A stretch of DNA of 37,337 nucleotides from Spirochaetota bacterium (GCA_026418195.1 JAOABU010000083.1:1-37337); one strand, 5' to 3'. Shown: positions 1-8,374, counted from the first letter of the stretch. Made by a program: numbers and translations. Notes: generated from the letters alone by a model not told the origin.

Positions 1-1
1 A

Positions 2-688
2 AAAGAGCTTCTACTCCGAGAAACCCATCACCGGATTCTGAACAACCTTAGCGTGATTCGGAGTCTCCTATCCTTGCAGGCGAATGAGGTTACATCGCCT
101 GAGGCTGTTCAGACCCTTAGGGAAGCACAGGGTAGGATCGACGCCATGCGTATTTTGTATGAACGACTCTTTCGATCGAAGGTCCAGAAGTTCGTTTCTG
201 CCCGGTTCTATATTGAAGATCTGGTGAAGGATATACGGGAGATTTTCCCTTTAGGAAACAGGGTGGGGATTGTGGTAGAAGGTGAAGATTTTTCCCTTTC
301 ACCCCGACAGGCAGTCTCTGTAGGAATCATTGTGAACGAACTCATTTCCAATGCCCTCAAGTATGCGTTTCCTAAAAAACGAAAGGGAACCATTCGTGTG
401 GGACTGCGGGAACAGGACGGTACGCTTCAGATCGAATTATGGGATGATGGGGTGGGCTTCCCTGAGGCTCAACAGTCTTCCGATGGCGTGTATCGATTGG
501 CCTGTGGAACTCAGGGTGGAAGCACTCCTATTCCTGAGACAATGGAGCGGAAAGGGTTTGGTCTAGAACTCGTATCTGTCTTAATCGAACAATTGAATGG
601 ATCTTGTACCATGGAGAGTCGAGCAGGGAAAGGTACAAGGTACTTTCTACAGTTTCCCCGAGAGCTTATTCCCGGTTCAGGATCCTAA
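2..688 (+). CDS. Sensor histidine kinase, HisKA_2/HATPase type (5' truncated)
   Basis: The reading frame is open from base 2, so the gene enters the window already coding and its N-terminal sensor part is missing. The first codons read ELLLRETHHRILNNLSVI, the dimerisation and phospho-acceptor helix of the HisKA_2 family. A GHKL ATPase follows with an N-box (VNELISNALKYAF), a G1 box (DDGVGF) and a G2 box (GFGLELV). Family knowledge gives ATP-dependent histidine autophosphorylation followed by transfer to a response regulator, which is not visible here. The GTG at base 53 lies inside the phospho-acceptor helix and is not a start. The last 23 bases overlap the end of the convergent methyltransferase gene. 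The signal sensed cannot be read from this fragment. Confidence 0.9.
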   Translation, partial: KELLLRETHHRILNNLSVIRSLLSLQANEVTSPEAVQTLREAQGRIDAMRILYERLFRSKVQKFVSARFYIEDLVKDIREIFPLGNRVGIVVEGEDFSLSPRQAVSVGIIVNELISNALKYAFPKKRKGTIRVGLREQDGTLQIELWDDGVGFPEAQQSSDGVYRLACGTQGGSTPIPETMERKGFGLELVSVLIEQLNGSCTMESRAGKGTRYFLQFPRELIPGSGS

Positions 689-1856
689 GCTTACTCCCTT
701 CCCGTATTCCATACCCTGTTTCCCTTTTTTCAACCCCTTGGAATACCACCACATCCCCCCGTTTCAAGGAAAAGAATACCGTGTATGGATCTAGGGAAAG
801 GCACCCTCCTCTACGTGGAGGAATGAGACTTCCCGGCTTTCTTTCGGATAGGTTCTGGATCTTCTTTTTTTCTGCGGAAAGGGGAAACCGACCACATGGA
901 CCACAAACGAGGTACCTCACCCTACCGCTCTTTGAGGTGAGGGGATCGGAAACTACCCGGTGAGGCAACCCTTCTGGACCGTTCGATAAGGACAGGGGAG
1001 TAGAGGTATTGGAAAGGGATCCAGAGGGTCTTAGGATCAAATAGGAAAATTTCACCGACCTACGATCAGAAACCCTAGCTCTACGGCCGATTTCCCGTAC
1101 TAGCGAAGGAGGTTCCCAGGGAACTTCTACATGACAGGTTCCCTCAGGTAAAGCTGGACAGTTCTCTTGCCGGAAACAGGGAGCTTCAATGAATAGCGTT
1201 CCATCGGAAGTCAACAGGTCTCGTACTTGAAGGAGTTCTTTGGAGGTGCTGGAGAGAGCAGGTTCAAGGATCACGATTCTACCCTCTGGTTCCAAGGAGG
1301 AAAGGAGTGATTTCACAAATAGGAACCGGCGCCTAATTCGGTCAGGGTCATCCTTCCAGAGTTCATTCAGCAGATTCCCTAAGGTAATGATCGGAAAGAG
1401 CCCTTTAGGCAGAGCACTCCCTTTTTCCAGGTCTATCAAGTAGGTGGAGATAGAAACATTCCTCCGATAGGCTATTCGTTTCAATAGGTTTAATGTTTTC
1501 GCATTTCGATCGCAAGCTACTACGGTTTTAACCCCATGATCGATCAGGGCAAGGGTAAATGGACCCGCTCCTGCTCCTATATCCAAGGCAGTATAGCTCT
1601 TTTTTAATCGGGGAAGTATGGAGGATAGGATGAACGAAGCGGCTCGATAGGAAATGGGCCAGTAATACAAAAGGTACGCTCCCAAGGATATAGGATCCTC
1701 TAAATAGAAAGATCCAGCAAGTTGACGGACGCCGGTTAATCCCCGGGAAATCTGCCGAACCCTTTGACTAATCCGGAACAGATCCTCTTTCTGAAGGGGG
1801 GACGAGTTTCCCTGCCAGGCCTCTAAAAGGATCGAAAGATACGCACGGTCTATCAT
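666..1856 (-). CDS. Rsm22-family (METTL17-like) SAM-dependent methyltransferase
   Basis: This 396-residue protein belongs to the small-ribosomal-subunit Rsm22 family. It shows a Rossmann SAM-binding motif (ALDIGAGAGPFTLAL, about residue 90), an acidic loop (VVACDRN) and a family-typical cysteine segment (ENCPALPEGTCHVEVPWEP). A further CGPCG motif lies near residue 320. In characterised Rsm22/METTL17 proteins such cysteines hold a 4Fe-4S cluster and the protein binds the small ribosomal subunit. Whether the bacterial members methylate rRNA is unsettled. The segment between the cysteine motifs (about 275-310) is low in recognisable homology. There is no Shine-Dalgarno sequence before the ATG, and a -10-like TATACT ends six bases upstream. 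The 3' end overlaps the histidine kinase gene on the other strand. Confidence 0.82.
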   Translation of the reverse strand: MIDRAYLSILLEAWQGNSSPLQKEDLFRISQRVRQISRGLTGVRQLAGSFYLEDPISLGAYLLYYWPISYRAASFILSSILPRLKKSYTALDIGAGAGPFTLALIDHGVKTVVACDRNAKTLNLLKRIAYRRNVSISTYLIDLEKGSALPKGLFPIITLGNLLNELWKDDPDRIRRRFLFVKSLLSSLEPEGRIVILEPALSSTSKELLQVRDLLTSDGTLFIEAPCFRQENCPALPEGTCHVEVPWEPPSLVREIGRRARVSDRRSVKFSYLILRPSGSLSNTSTPLSLSNGPEGLPHRVVSDPLTSKSGRVRYLVCGPCGRFPLSAEKKKIQNLSERKPGSLIPPRRGGCLSLDPYTVFFSLKRGDVVVFQGVEKRETGYGIREGSKLRILNRE

Positions 1857-1862
1857 GGGTTT

Positions 1863-1868
1863 AGTATA
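1863..1868 (-). promoter_or_regulatory. Candidate -10 element placing the Rsm22-type ATG near +1
   Basis: On the minus strand TATACT is followed by six bases (AAACCC) and then the ATG at 1856. Transcription would therefore start at or next to the start codon. No good -35 hexamer is seen at the usual distance. Confidence 0.35.
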
Positions 1869-1963
1869 TAACAGAATTCTAACAATAAAAAATGTATGAT
1901 TGACCTTGCGGATGTCCTCGAGCCGTAGTATGTTTTACAGTAGATCCTAGTAGGGAGGTAGGT

Positions 1964-2629
1964 ATGAAACGAGATCTTTTATATCCTTTGCTGAGCGTCG
2001 TTCTGATGGTATTAGCTGGGGCCTGTGCTTCCCCACCTCCTCCGAAAGAGGTAGCACCCCCCCCTCCACCTGCACCAGCCGTGGTAACTGTGCCAGCACC
2101 CGATGCGGAATTGAAAAATGCAGAATCCTTGAAAGAGACGATCGATCGGTACAACCTTTCCTTTGCGAAACCAGATGAGTACGCGAAAGCTAACGAAGAG
2201 CTGGCTGCTGGCAAAGAGGCTATGGGCAAGGATAATGCAAAAGCGAAAGATCTGCTGGTTAGCGCAGCCAAACGTTACAATATAGTGCTGGAAGCAGGTC
2301 TTGAAAAAACAGCCGAAATACGGGCAGTGGAAATGCAAACCGCACAGAAGAGGGCAGATGAAGTAAAAGCTTTCCGGGCAGCAGCTACCGAGTACTCCTT
2401 GGCAGAAAGCAAGAGAGCAGAAGCTATTCGCCTCTACGGAGAGAAAAAGTACCTGGAGGCTTACCAAGCTTCAGAGGAAGCGATAGCTGCGTATAATAAG
2501 AGCTTTGAAGTGGCCAGACAGAAACGAACTGCGGCAGAGCAGAAGCTGGAGACAATCTCTAAAGAGGAAGCAACCACCACTGAAGAATTGCAGAAAGTTA
2601 CGAAAGAAATCAGCGGAGGCCAGCCATGA
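1964..2629 (+). CDS. Helical repeat lipoprotein, proline-rich N-terminus
   Basis: The 221-residue product starts with a lipoprotein signal peptide ending in LAGAC (lipid-modified Cys21), so it is probably anchored to a membrane facing the periplasm. A proline-rich stretch (residues 23-42) follows, then charged Ala/Glu/Lys-rich helices resembling tetratricopeptide or coiled-coil segments to the end. The start is set by a strong Shine-Dalgarno, AGGGAGG at 1952-1958, five bases before ATG. The stop overlaps the start of the next gene (ATGA). The body from about residue 50 to 190 is clearly similar to the middle of that downstream protein, with shared patterns such as 'YNLSFAKPDEYAKA' against 'YDLASAKPQEFQRA'. 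The pair therefore arose by duplication. Function is unknown; a structural role in the envelope is an inference. Confidence 0.85.
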   Translation: MKRDLLYPLLSVVLMVLAGACASPPPPKEVAPPPPPAPAVVTVPAPDAELKNAESLKETIDRYNLSFAKPDEYAKANEELAAGKEAMGKDNAKAKDLLVSAAKRYNIVLEAGLEKTAEIRAVEMQTAQKRADEVKAFRAAATEYSLAESKRAEAIRLYGEKKYLEAYQASEEAIAAYNKSFEVARQKRTAAEQKLETISKEEATTTEELQKVTKEISGGQP

Positions 2630-3765
2630 AAACCAAAGGCAAAATGATGATTATGTTTTTCCTGTTGGGCATTGCCGTGGGAGTCATCTCCTTATCTGCT
2701 CAGAACCTTCTGGACAATCCCGACTATCGGAAGGGGCTGGAACTCCAGGCGCAGGCAAAGCAAGCTTTTGAAGAAGGAGACTATGATCGGTCCATCCAGC
2801 TAGCCGCTCAGGCGCAGGAACAGTTCCGTAAAGCGAGGGAATATGCCGAATACCTCAGGTTACGGTACGTAGCGTACAACCTAAAAAATCGAGCGACGGA
2901 TCGTCTGCGGTATGCGGACTTTATCAACGCTGCTAAGAACTATCCCAAAGAGTACACCGAGGCAAGAGCTGCCTTCCAGGTCGCTGAAACCGCCTTCAAT
3001 GCTGAACGGTACCAGGAGAGTGTGGATGGGTATCGAAAGGTGCTGGATGTCCTGAAAGATATTCAGCCCCTCACCCCCTCCCCAACTGAAGAATTAGTAA
3101 AGGTGGAAAACCTCAGAAACCTCATCCTAAAGTACGATCTCGCTTCTGCCAAGCCACAGGAGTTCCAACGAGCTGAAGAAGCGTACCAAAAGGGAAAGTC
3201 TCTGATGGACAAGGACAATGCACAAGCAAAGTATCAATTGGATGCGGCCTTGAAGGATTACCAAACCGTATTCGACACAGGTATGGGCGCTATTGCAGCT
3301 AAACGAAGAGCAGAACTCCAAGCGGCCAAATCAAAGGCGGATGAAGCTCAGGCACCCAAATTCGCTACAGAGCTTTATATGAGCGCCCAGAAATTACAGA
3401 GCGATGCAGAGATGCAGTACGCATCCAAGGCGTACGAGGGAGCATGGGAAAGTTCGGGCTCGGCTATTGAACTGTACCTGAAGAGTGCGGAGCAGGCTCG
3501 TGCGCGAGCAGCTATGCCAGCTATTCCAACTTTACCGGAGTTCTATACGGTCCGACTCATTCCAGATCGCAGGGATTGTTTCTGGAGGATTGCAGAGTAC
3601 GATTTTGTCTATGGCGATCCCTGGAAATGGAAGATCCTCTACGAAGCAAACAAGCAACTTCTGCCAGATCCGAACAACCCTGATCTGATACTTCCTGGAA
3701 CTCGTTTGCGGATTCCCAGCATCAAGGGGGAAACACGAAGCGGCGAATGGCAGGGAGGTAAGTAA
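2626..3765 (+). CDS. Secreted TPR-like protein with C-terminal LysM domain
   Basis: The 379-residue product has an N-terminal hydrophobic signal segment (about residues 6-25, ending near LSAQ), then helical repeats rich in Ala, Gln, Tyr and Glu. The C-terminus is a LysM-type module (about residues 305-368): YTVRLIPDRRDCFWRIAEY, then WKILYEANK and LILPGTRLRIP, the usual beta-alpha-alpha-beta order. LysM binds peptidoglycan glycan chains, so the protein probably sits in the periplasm on the cell wall. The ATG overlaps the stop of the lipoprotein gene by four bases, implying translational coupling. The middle section is paralogous to the upstream lipoprotein. A stem-loop lies just after the stop codon. 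Confidence 0.88.
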   Translation: MKTKGKMMIMFFLLGIAVGVISLSAQNLLDNPDYRKGLELQAQAKQAFEEGDYDRSIQLAAQAQEQFRKAREYAEYLRLRYVAYNLKNRATDRLRYADFINAAKNYPKEYTEARAAFQVAETAFNAERYQESVDGYRKVLDVLKDIQPLTPSPTEELVKVENLRNLILKYDLASAKPQEFQRAEEAYQKGKSLMDKDNAQAKYQLDAALKDYQTVFDTGMGAIAAKRRAELQAAKSKADEAQAPKFATELYMSAQKLQSDAEMQYASKAYEGAWESSGSAIELYLKSAEQARARAAMPAIPTLPEFYTVRLIPDRRDCFWRIAEYDFVYGDPWKWKILYEANKQLLPDPNNPDLILPGTRLRIPSIKGETRSGEWQGGK

Positions 3766-3781
3766 CCATCTATGGCGATAG

Positions 3782-3813
3782 GCCCCACTCATGGAGGATG
3801 TATGGAGTGGGGC
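3782..3813 (+). terminator. Stem-loop downstream of the LysM gene
   Basis: GCCCCACTC (3782-3790) pairs perfectly with GAGTGGGGC (3805-3813) around a 14-base loop. A pyrimidine-rich TCTTCCTCCT follows instead of a pure T run. It begins 16 bases after the stop codon. It is probably a Rho-independent-type terminator, though the weak T tract lowers certainty. Confidence 0.6.
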
Positions 3814-3912
3814 TCTTCCTCCTACCACGCGGAGATTTCTTCAAAATACATGGGGTAGATTCTACCAGTTGCCGGATCTTCGAGAATTGAACCAGTGAAC
3901 GGGATCGAAGTA

Positions 3913-4137
3913 TTAAATATCGATATCGAAATAGGAAGGGGTAGACTCGATGTAACTCAAGGGAGAGGACTTAGAGCGTATACTAGTCATACGACCTCTA
4001 AGTTGATTCAATTGGGTTCTGAGAAGGGCACAGTTGCATCGGGCAGCCTCTAGAGCCCTTAATCGTGCTTGGGCTACCCGTGTATCGATGTCCGTGTCGG
4101 CTATCGACGGTGACTCATGGATAGCATTTGTGGACAT
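3913..4137 (-). CDS. Small hypothetical protein downstream of fliS
   Basis: This 74-codon ORF starts 15 bases after the stop of the 55-residue ORF and reads in the same direction as fliS. Residues about 20-50 form a plausible charged helix (RVAQARLRALEAARCNCALL), while the tail is serine-rich and polar. No Shine-Dalgarno is evident upstream of the ATG and I recognise no family. It could be the last gene of the fliS unit or a chance ORF; codon use resembles its neighbours. No other gene fits the stretch between the terminator at 3813 and base 4137. Confidence 0.42.
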   Translation of the reverse strand: MSTNAIHESPSIADTDIDTRVAQARLRALEAARCNCALLRTQLNQLRGRMTSIRSKSSPLSYIESTPSYFDIDI

Positions 4138-4152
4138 AGCAGCGATACAGTT

Positions 4153-4320
4153 TTACAGACTGACCAGACTCCTAAGGGTTTCTTGTTCCAACCCCCGGTA
4201 GTATTCGACTCGTTCGACATCTTCCTCTTCGATGCTTTTCTTAAGACGTTCCATTAACGTTTCATAGAAGGAAAGTCGTTCTTCAAGGGTAGTTTTCAAT
4301 TGTCGACTGTACATAGACAT
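4153..4320 (-). CDS. Small helical protein after fliS (FlgN/FliT-like chaperone candidate)
   Basis: A 55-codon ORF begins with ATG at 4320, 18 bases after the fliS stop, with an AGGA Shine-Dalgarno seven bases upstream. The product is almost entirely a charged heptad-like helix (QLKTTLEERLSFYETLMERL). A short helical protein directly after fliS fits the usual place and style of flagellar export chaperones of the FliT/FlgN kind. That assignment rests on position and helical character only, because no diagnostic motif can be read. At 55 residues it is shorter than typical FliT (about 120). Confidence 0.6.
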   Translation of the reverse strand: MSMYSRQLKTTLEERLSFYETLMERLKKSIEEEDVERVEYYRGLEQETLRSLVSL

Positions 4321-4338
4321 AACATAGTCCTGCTTAGA

Positions 4339-4758
4339 TTAGCCCGCTATGTTGATTCCAGGTTTTGGTTCTTCTACCTGCACATGAGCAATTTGAGCCC
4401 ACGCATCCTTTAGTTCCTGAAGGAGCTTCCGCACATCCCGTAACATAGAGGCATCTTTCCGTACGTTAGCTTCCAACAATTGTCGGTTGAAGAATAGGTA
4501 CAATCCCAGAAGGTTTTTTGCAATTTCTCCCCCTTTTTCGAAATCGAGGGATACCATCAGTTCCGTGACAATGTCCTGGGCTTTCACAATAGCATTGTGT
4601 ACGGTATCTAGTTGACGGCTCTTTTTTTCTAGCTCTTGAATGGCTAGATCTAATTGTCGTATGGCTTCCTCGTACAGCATCACAATTAGTTTGCCTTGAC
4701 TAGCTGTACGAATATTGGTTTCTTTGTATGCTTTCAATGGATTGGTATACGGTTTCAA
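4339..4758 (-). CDS. fliS: Flagellar export chaperone FliS
   Basis: The product (139 residues) has the FliS family signature near its start, with NPLKAYKETNIRTASQGKLI followed by VMLYEEAIRQLDLA. FliS binds the flagellin C-terminus in the cytoplasm and prevents premature polymerisation before export. I chose the TTG at 4758: GGAGG lies eight bases upstream and homologues begin just before the 'AYKET' motif. The longer frame to 4893 would run back through the end of the deacetylase-like gene with no family similarity. The gene follows that gene by 26 bases, and a small helical ORF follows it, so the three are probably cotranscribed. Confidence 0.92.
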   Translation of the reverse strand: MKPYTNPLKAYKETNIRTASQGKLIVMLYEEAIRQLDLAIQELEKKSRQLDTVHNAIVKAQDIVTELMVSLDFEKGGEIAKNLLGLYLFFNRQLLEANVRKDASMLRDVRKLLQELKDAWAQIAHVQVEEPKPGINIAG

Positions 4759-4784
4759 GACTTTTCCCTCCCCTCTATAGTACT

Positions 4785-7067
4785 TTATCTGGACAAGTCC
4801 ATCAAGACCGAAACAGGCACAATTCGGTATCCCTTCTCCAACAAGCGATTGATTAAAAGATCCAGCCGTTGGAACAGGTAATCTTCCCGCCAATTACCCT
4901 TTTGTCCATTCTCCGGTTTTCCTACCTGGAACGAGATGATAGAACCTGGCTTTTTCAACTCTAAGATCCGTTCAATCAAGTCTGAAGCAGGAAGGTAAAG
5001 AGGATGCAATCCAGTTTCTGTGAGTTTCACTACCCAATCAAGGCTATCCACATCTCTTCCTACGAAGGTATAGTTCATTTCCCGGGCAGCCTGGAGAAAG
5101 TCATCCCGAAGAATATAGTAGGGTGTATGCCAGAGCAAGGTTAACTCCTTTCCTGTAGCTTGGAAATACTCATCTTCGTTCCTTGCCAACCCCTGTTTGA
5201 TAAACTCGGGAGTCACCTTGTACTGAGGATCCGTCATATTGAAATAGGTATTGAAAAGGGACCCTACTTCGTGGCCGGAATAGGCAATCTCCTTTACTGC
5301 TCCCGGGTTTCGGCGGATGAACTCTCCGTTTACGAAGAAGGTGGCCTTGATGTTATAGTCTGACAAGGTGCGTAGGATCTCGGTAAGTCCTTCCACTGAA
5401 TCAACTGCATTGAAGACGAAGGAAATAGTCCTGCCCCTGATGCGGGACCCATGGGTGAAATTGAAGAAATCTACAGGTTCATCCTTTGTAGGAAGCGGAT
5501 CGTAAGGTTCGGAGACTGGTTGAAAGAGAGGGTAGGTGCCCGGCTTTTTCAGGCTCCGAATCATCACGAGGTTCTTGAAGGGACCAGAGGGAAGAGGTTC
5601 TAGGAAGACCCGAAAGTCTGTGGACTGGATCGATGGAGGTTCCGGTTGAAATGTGGTCAGGAGTGACCACTGTTTTGTGGATGGATCGTACAAAGCCTTC
5701 GTATCTCTGGCCCGCACGGCGACCTTGCCATCCTGGAACCCAAACTCCTCAGGTTGGGAAAGACAGATCACCTTTTTCGTTCCTTCCGGTAGCTGGATCA
5801 GAGCGGTCTCCCAGTTTCCAGCTACAATCAGTGCTTGAGGCTGAATCCAATAGACATGGATAGGGGATTCAAACGGGAATACCCGCTCTTCCTTCCATGT
5901 GGTATAGTTCCGTATTTGGATTCCCTTTCGGGTATACAAGGCGATCCTTGCTTGGTCAGGGGAAAGACTCATTCCCAATGCTTCTGGATCCTCCGTTCCT
6001 GTGAAGGAGGTAGATTCGGTTTTCAAGTCAATCCGATAGATTTTGCTTATCGCTTTGCCTTCAGCGATCCCTTGAGTTAACAAGGTAACAATATCGTCCT
6101 TTGACCATGCGATGGTCTTTATATAGGCATTCCTCGATAGAAGAAGGTATGGCAGATGTGAAGAGGAACTCTGAAAGTCGTCTAGCCTGAGAGGGTACAC
6201 GAAGATGTTCTGTCCACCTATACAGAGAAGTATTTTATCTCCTTGCGGAGAGATCCAGAATCGATCGAAGTTAGGATCAAAACTGAAGGGTATTTTCCCA
6301 ATGATACGGCCGATACGAAGAATGGGTGAATATAGGGATCGAGCAAACAGTTCGGCTGCTAGAATTCTATACACAAGGGAGCCTTCTATGAAGTAAAGGT
6401 CTCCCCTCTCGCCCCATTGCACACTTTCAACGGTTCCTGCACCCAGCTGACGAATCGATTCCGCAGGTAGAGCATCTCGTTGATATTGCTCGATAGAGAA
6501 ATAGTAAAGCTTTCCTCCCTTCCCATAGATAAAGTACTTCGAATCAGGACTCCATCGTACAGGTGGAGTAGAAAGCGAAAGTTCCTGTTTAGAGGAGACT
6601 ACTTCGTATCGTTCGTTTTGAAGGTCGAAAAGCATCAGTTTCCCATAGGCAGGGGAAGTTGGTTCAAGATAGAGGAGGAACCGTCCATCCGGCGAGGGTT
6701 GGAGGGGTGGCAATTTCCCTATGGAAACCTTTGATTGGGAAATAAAGGAAGGGAACTTCTTCACCCTTACGGGAGGATCGAAGGCACGGTTCGTTCGAAA
6801 TACTCCAAACCGGTTCTGGATTTGTAATTCCCCTGTTTGAGCTAAATACTGTACAGCTTCGGGGAAAAAGGTAAGTTGTTCCATGGTTCCTGCAGGGATA
6901 TCGCCTAGAAATAGAGTAGAGAAATCATCTTGCCCAGGGCGTTCTGCCGTAGCCCGAAAGAGGAGTAGATGGTTTTTTGAAAGGTTAAGGGTAGAGAAGG
7001 TAACTTCTCCCCACAGGTACCAACCTCCAATCCAGAGGAGAACACCTAACACCAGTGGCTTCTTCAA
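4785..7067 (-). CDS. Secreted beta-propeller protein with degenerate NodB (polysaccharide deacetylase) domain
   Basis: The 760-residue product has an N-terminal hydrophobic signal (VLGVLLWIGGWYLWG). About 500 residues of TolB/WD40-like beta-propeller follow, with repeats such as 'SPDGRFLLYLEP', 'SPDSKYFIYGKGG' and 'SPDQARIALYTRKG'. A NodB-like domain occupies about residues 547-757. The CE4 fold is recognisable (IKATFFVNGEFIRRNPG, SGHEVGS, DSLDW at 674-678), but key residues are absent. TFDD reads FNAVD (552-556), the H-S/T-x-x-H metal site reads LFNTYFN, RxPY reads WHTPY, and the final LxH reads ISFQV. Classical deacetylase activity is therefore unlikely; a binding role or altered chemistry is possible. 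The start is TTG with GAGGG seven bases upstream. Linkage to fliS may hint at a periplasmic or flagellar-envelope role. Confidence 0.85.
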   Translation of the reverse strand: MKKPLVLGVLLWIGGWYLWGEVTFSTLNLSKNHLLLFRATAERPGQDDFSTLFLGDIPAGTMEQLTFFPEAVQYLAQTGELQIQNRFGVFRTNRAFDPPVRVKKFPSFISQSKVSIGKLPPLQPSPDGRFLLYLEPTSPAYGKLMLFDLQNERYEVVSSKQELSLSTPPVRWSPDSKYFIYGKGGKLYYFSIEQYQRDALPAESIRQLGAGTVESVQWGERGDLYFIEGSLVYRILAAELFARSLYSPILRIGRIIGKIPFSFDPNFDRFWISPQGDKILLCIGGQNIFVYPLRLDDFQSSSSHLPYLLLSRNAYIKTIAWSKDDIVTLLTQGIAEGKAISKIYRIDLKTESTSFTGTEDPEALGMSLSPDQARIALYTRKGIQIRNYTTWKEERVFPFESPIHVYWIQPQALIVAGNWETALIQLPEGTKKVICLSQPEEFGFQDGKVAVRARDTKALYDPSTKQWSLLTTFQPEPPSIQSTDFRVFLEPLPSGPFKNLVMIRSLKKPGTYPLFQPVSEPYDPLPTKDEPVDFFNFTHGSRIRGRTISFVFNAVDSVEGLTEILRTLSDYNIKATFFVNGEFIRRNPGAVKEIAYSGHEVGSLFNTYFNMTDPQYKVTPEFIKQGLARNEDEYFQATGKELTLLWHTPYYILRDDFLQAAREMNYTFVGRDVDSLDWVVKLTETGLHPLYLPASDLIERILELKKPGSIISFQVGKPENGQKGNWREDYLFQRLDLLINRLLEKGYRIVPVSVLMDLSR

Positions 7068-7127
7068 TACCTTACCCTCATTCCCTACATATTTCGGCGA
7101 AAAGGGCAGGAATCTATAGGTGCTTCG

Positions 7128-7157
7128 TTGAGGTTCCTATATTTCCTGTAGTATCTT
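7128..7157 (+). promoter_or_regulatory. Candidate promoter for the aminotransferase gene
   Basis: TTGAGG (7128-7133) and TATCTT (7152-7157) are separated by 18 bases. Predicted transcription would start near 7164, leaving a short leader with a strong Shine-Dalgarno. The match to the consensus is moderate. Confidence 0.35.
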
Positions 7158-7180
7158 TAGAGGGAGTAAGGAGGTGAAGG

Positions 7181-8374
7181 ATGAAATTAGCTGCAAGGAT
7201 TGAAAAACTAGGTACGGAAACAGCTTTTGCAGTTTCGGCAGAAGCCCGTGCGTTTCAAAACGAAGGGCACACAGTGTATCCGTTCCATTTAGGGGATATC
7301 AACTTGCCTACTCCCCCCAATATCATTGAAGCTGCATACCGGGCGATGAGAGAGGGGAAAACGGGGTACGCTCCCAACGCAGGGATACCGGAACTTCGGG
7401 AAGCCTTGGCAGAAGACGTCAACAAGAGCCATAGAACCCACTACACCTATAAGAATGTAGCCATTCAGCCAGGAGGTAAGCCGGTGATCTCTAAGTTCAT
7501 CCAGGCCTTGATGGATCCCGGGACTGAGGTCCTGTACCCGAATCCCGGTTATCCCATCTATGAGTCGCAGATTGAGTTCCATGGTGGAGTGGCAGTTCCC
7601 TATGGGTTTCAACAAGGAGTATCGAACTTCCAGATAGATCTGGACGCAATGGAGAAAAAGATCACTCCACGTACAAAGCTTCTGATACTGAATGATCTTC
7701 ACAACCCAACGGGAGCAGAAGCTAATCTAACGGAATTAGAGAGGATTGCGACAATTGTTCGAGAGCATGATCTTTCCGTACTATGCGATGAAGCGTACTT
7801 TGATATCCGGTATGAAGGGACCTCCCGATCCCTGGTCAGTTTGCCCGGAATGGAAGAGCGGTGTGTCCTTTTGTATACTTTTTCGAAAAAGTATGCCATG
7901 ACAGGATGGCGGTTGGGAGCAGCCATTGGGCCAGAGAAAGTAATCGATACGATTTCCAAACTGAGTTTGAACGATGAATCCTGCACCAATCACTTTGTGC
8001 AAATCGCAGGAATCGAAGCATTACGAGGGGATCAAAGCGGCTCAAAGCAGATTCTTTCCATTTTAAAGGAGAGGAGGGATGTGGCTGTCTCCCTTTTAAA
8101 GCAGATTCCAGGGGTTTCCTGTTATACCCCACAGGCAACTTTTTACCTCTATCCCGATGTGACCGAACTCATGGAGAGGAAGGGATTTACAGAGTATGAA
8201 TCCTTTCGAAGGGATGTGCTGCACAAGACGGGAGTGAGTTTTTGTACCCGCCTTCATTTTGGACGGGCGTTACCCGGGGAGGAGCGAAAGTACCTTCGTC
8301 TTGCCTATTCAGGAATTGATGTAGGGAAGATCAGGGAGGCTTTGGAGCGGTTCAAACAGTATGCCCTTGATTAG
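7181..8374 (+). CDS. PLP-dependent class I/II aminotransferase
   Basis: The 397-residue product is a fold-type I aminotransferase of the aspartate-aminotransferase superfamily. Visible motifs are GYAPNAGIPELREAL at the cofactor-domain start, NPGYPIY, the substrate/cofactor loop NDLHNPTGA and CDEAYFDIRY (Asp contacting the pyridine nitrogen). TFSKKYAMTGWRLG holds the Schiff-base lysine, and RLAYSG carries the C-terminal carboxylate-binding arginine. It transfers an amino group from an amino acid to a 2-oxo acid in the cytoplasm; the substrate cannot be told from sequence. A near-ideal AAGGAGGTGA precedes the ATG. The gene stands alone between two minus-strand units and ends 29 bases from the convergent ftsK. 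Confidence 0.92.
   Translation: MKLAARIEKLGTETAFAVSAEARAFQNEGHTVYPFHLGDINLPTPPNIIEAAYRAMREGKTGYAPNAGIPELREALAEDVNKSHRTHYTYKNVAIQPGGKPVISKFIQALMDPGTEVLYPNPGYPIYESQIEFHGGVAVPYGFQQGVSNFQIDLDAMEKKITPRTKLLILNDLHNPTGAEANLTELERIATIVREHDLSVLCDEAYFDIRYEGTSRSLVSLPGMEERCVLLYTFSKKYAMTGWRLGAAIGPEKVIDTISKLSLNDESCTNHFVQIAGIEALRGDQSGSKQILSILKERRDVAVSLLKQIPGVSCYTPQATFYLYPDVTELMERKGFTEYESFRRDVLHKTGVSFCTRLHFGRALPGEERKYLRLAYSGIDVGKIREALERFKQYALD

Noticed and set aside
604-963. 119-codon plus-strand frame
   Set aside because: It lies antisense to the Rsm22-type gene and within the end of the kinase, with no family similarity and no ribosome site.
1900-1931. TTGACC and TAGTAT as a promoter for the lipoprotein gene
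   Set aside because: The spacing is 20 bases, too long for a standard sigma-70 promoter.
2012-2467. 151-codon minus-strand frame rich in cysteine and phenylalanine
   Set aside because: It is a mirror of the Ala/Glu/Lys-rich lipoprotein gene and has no independent coding features.
4759-4893. Longer FliS frame beginning upstream of the TTG
   Set aside because: It overlaps the coding end of the deacetylase-like gene. The TTG at 4758 has a strong ribosome site and fits FliS length.
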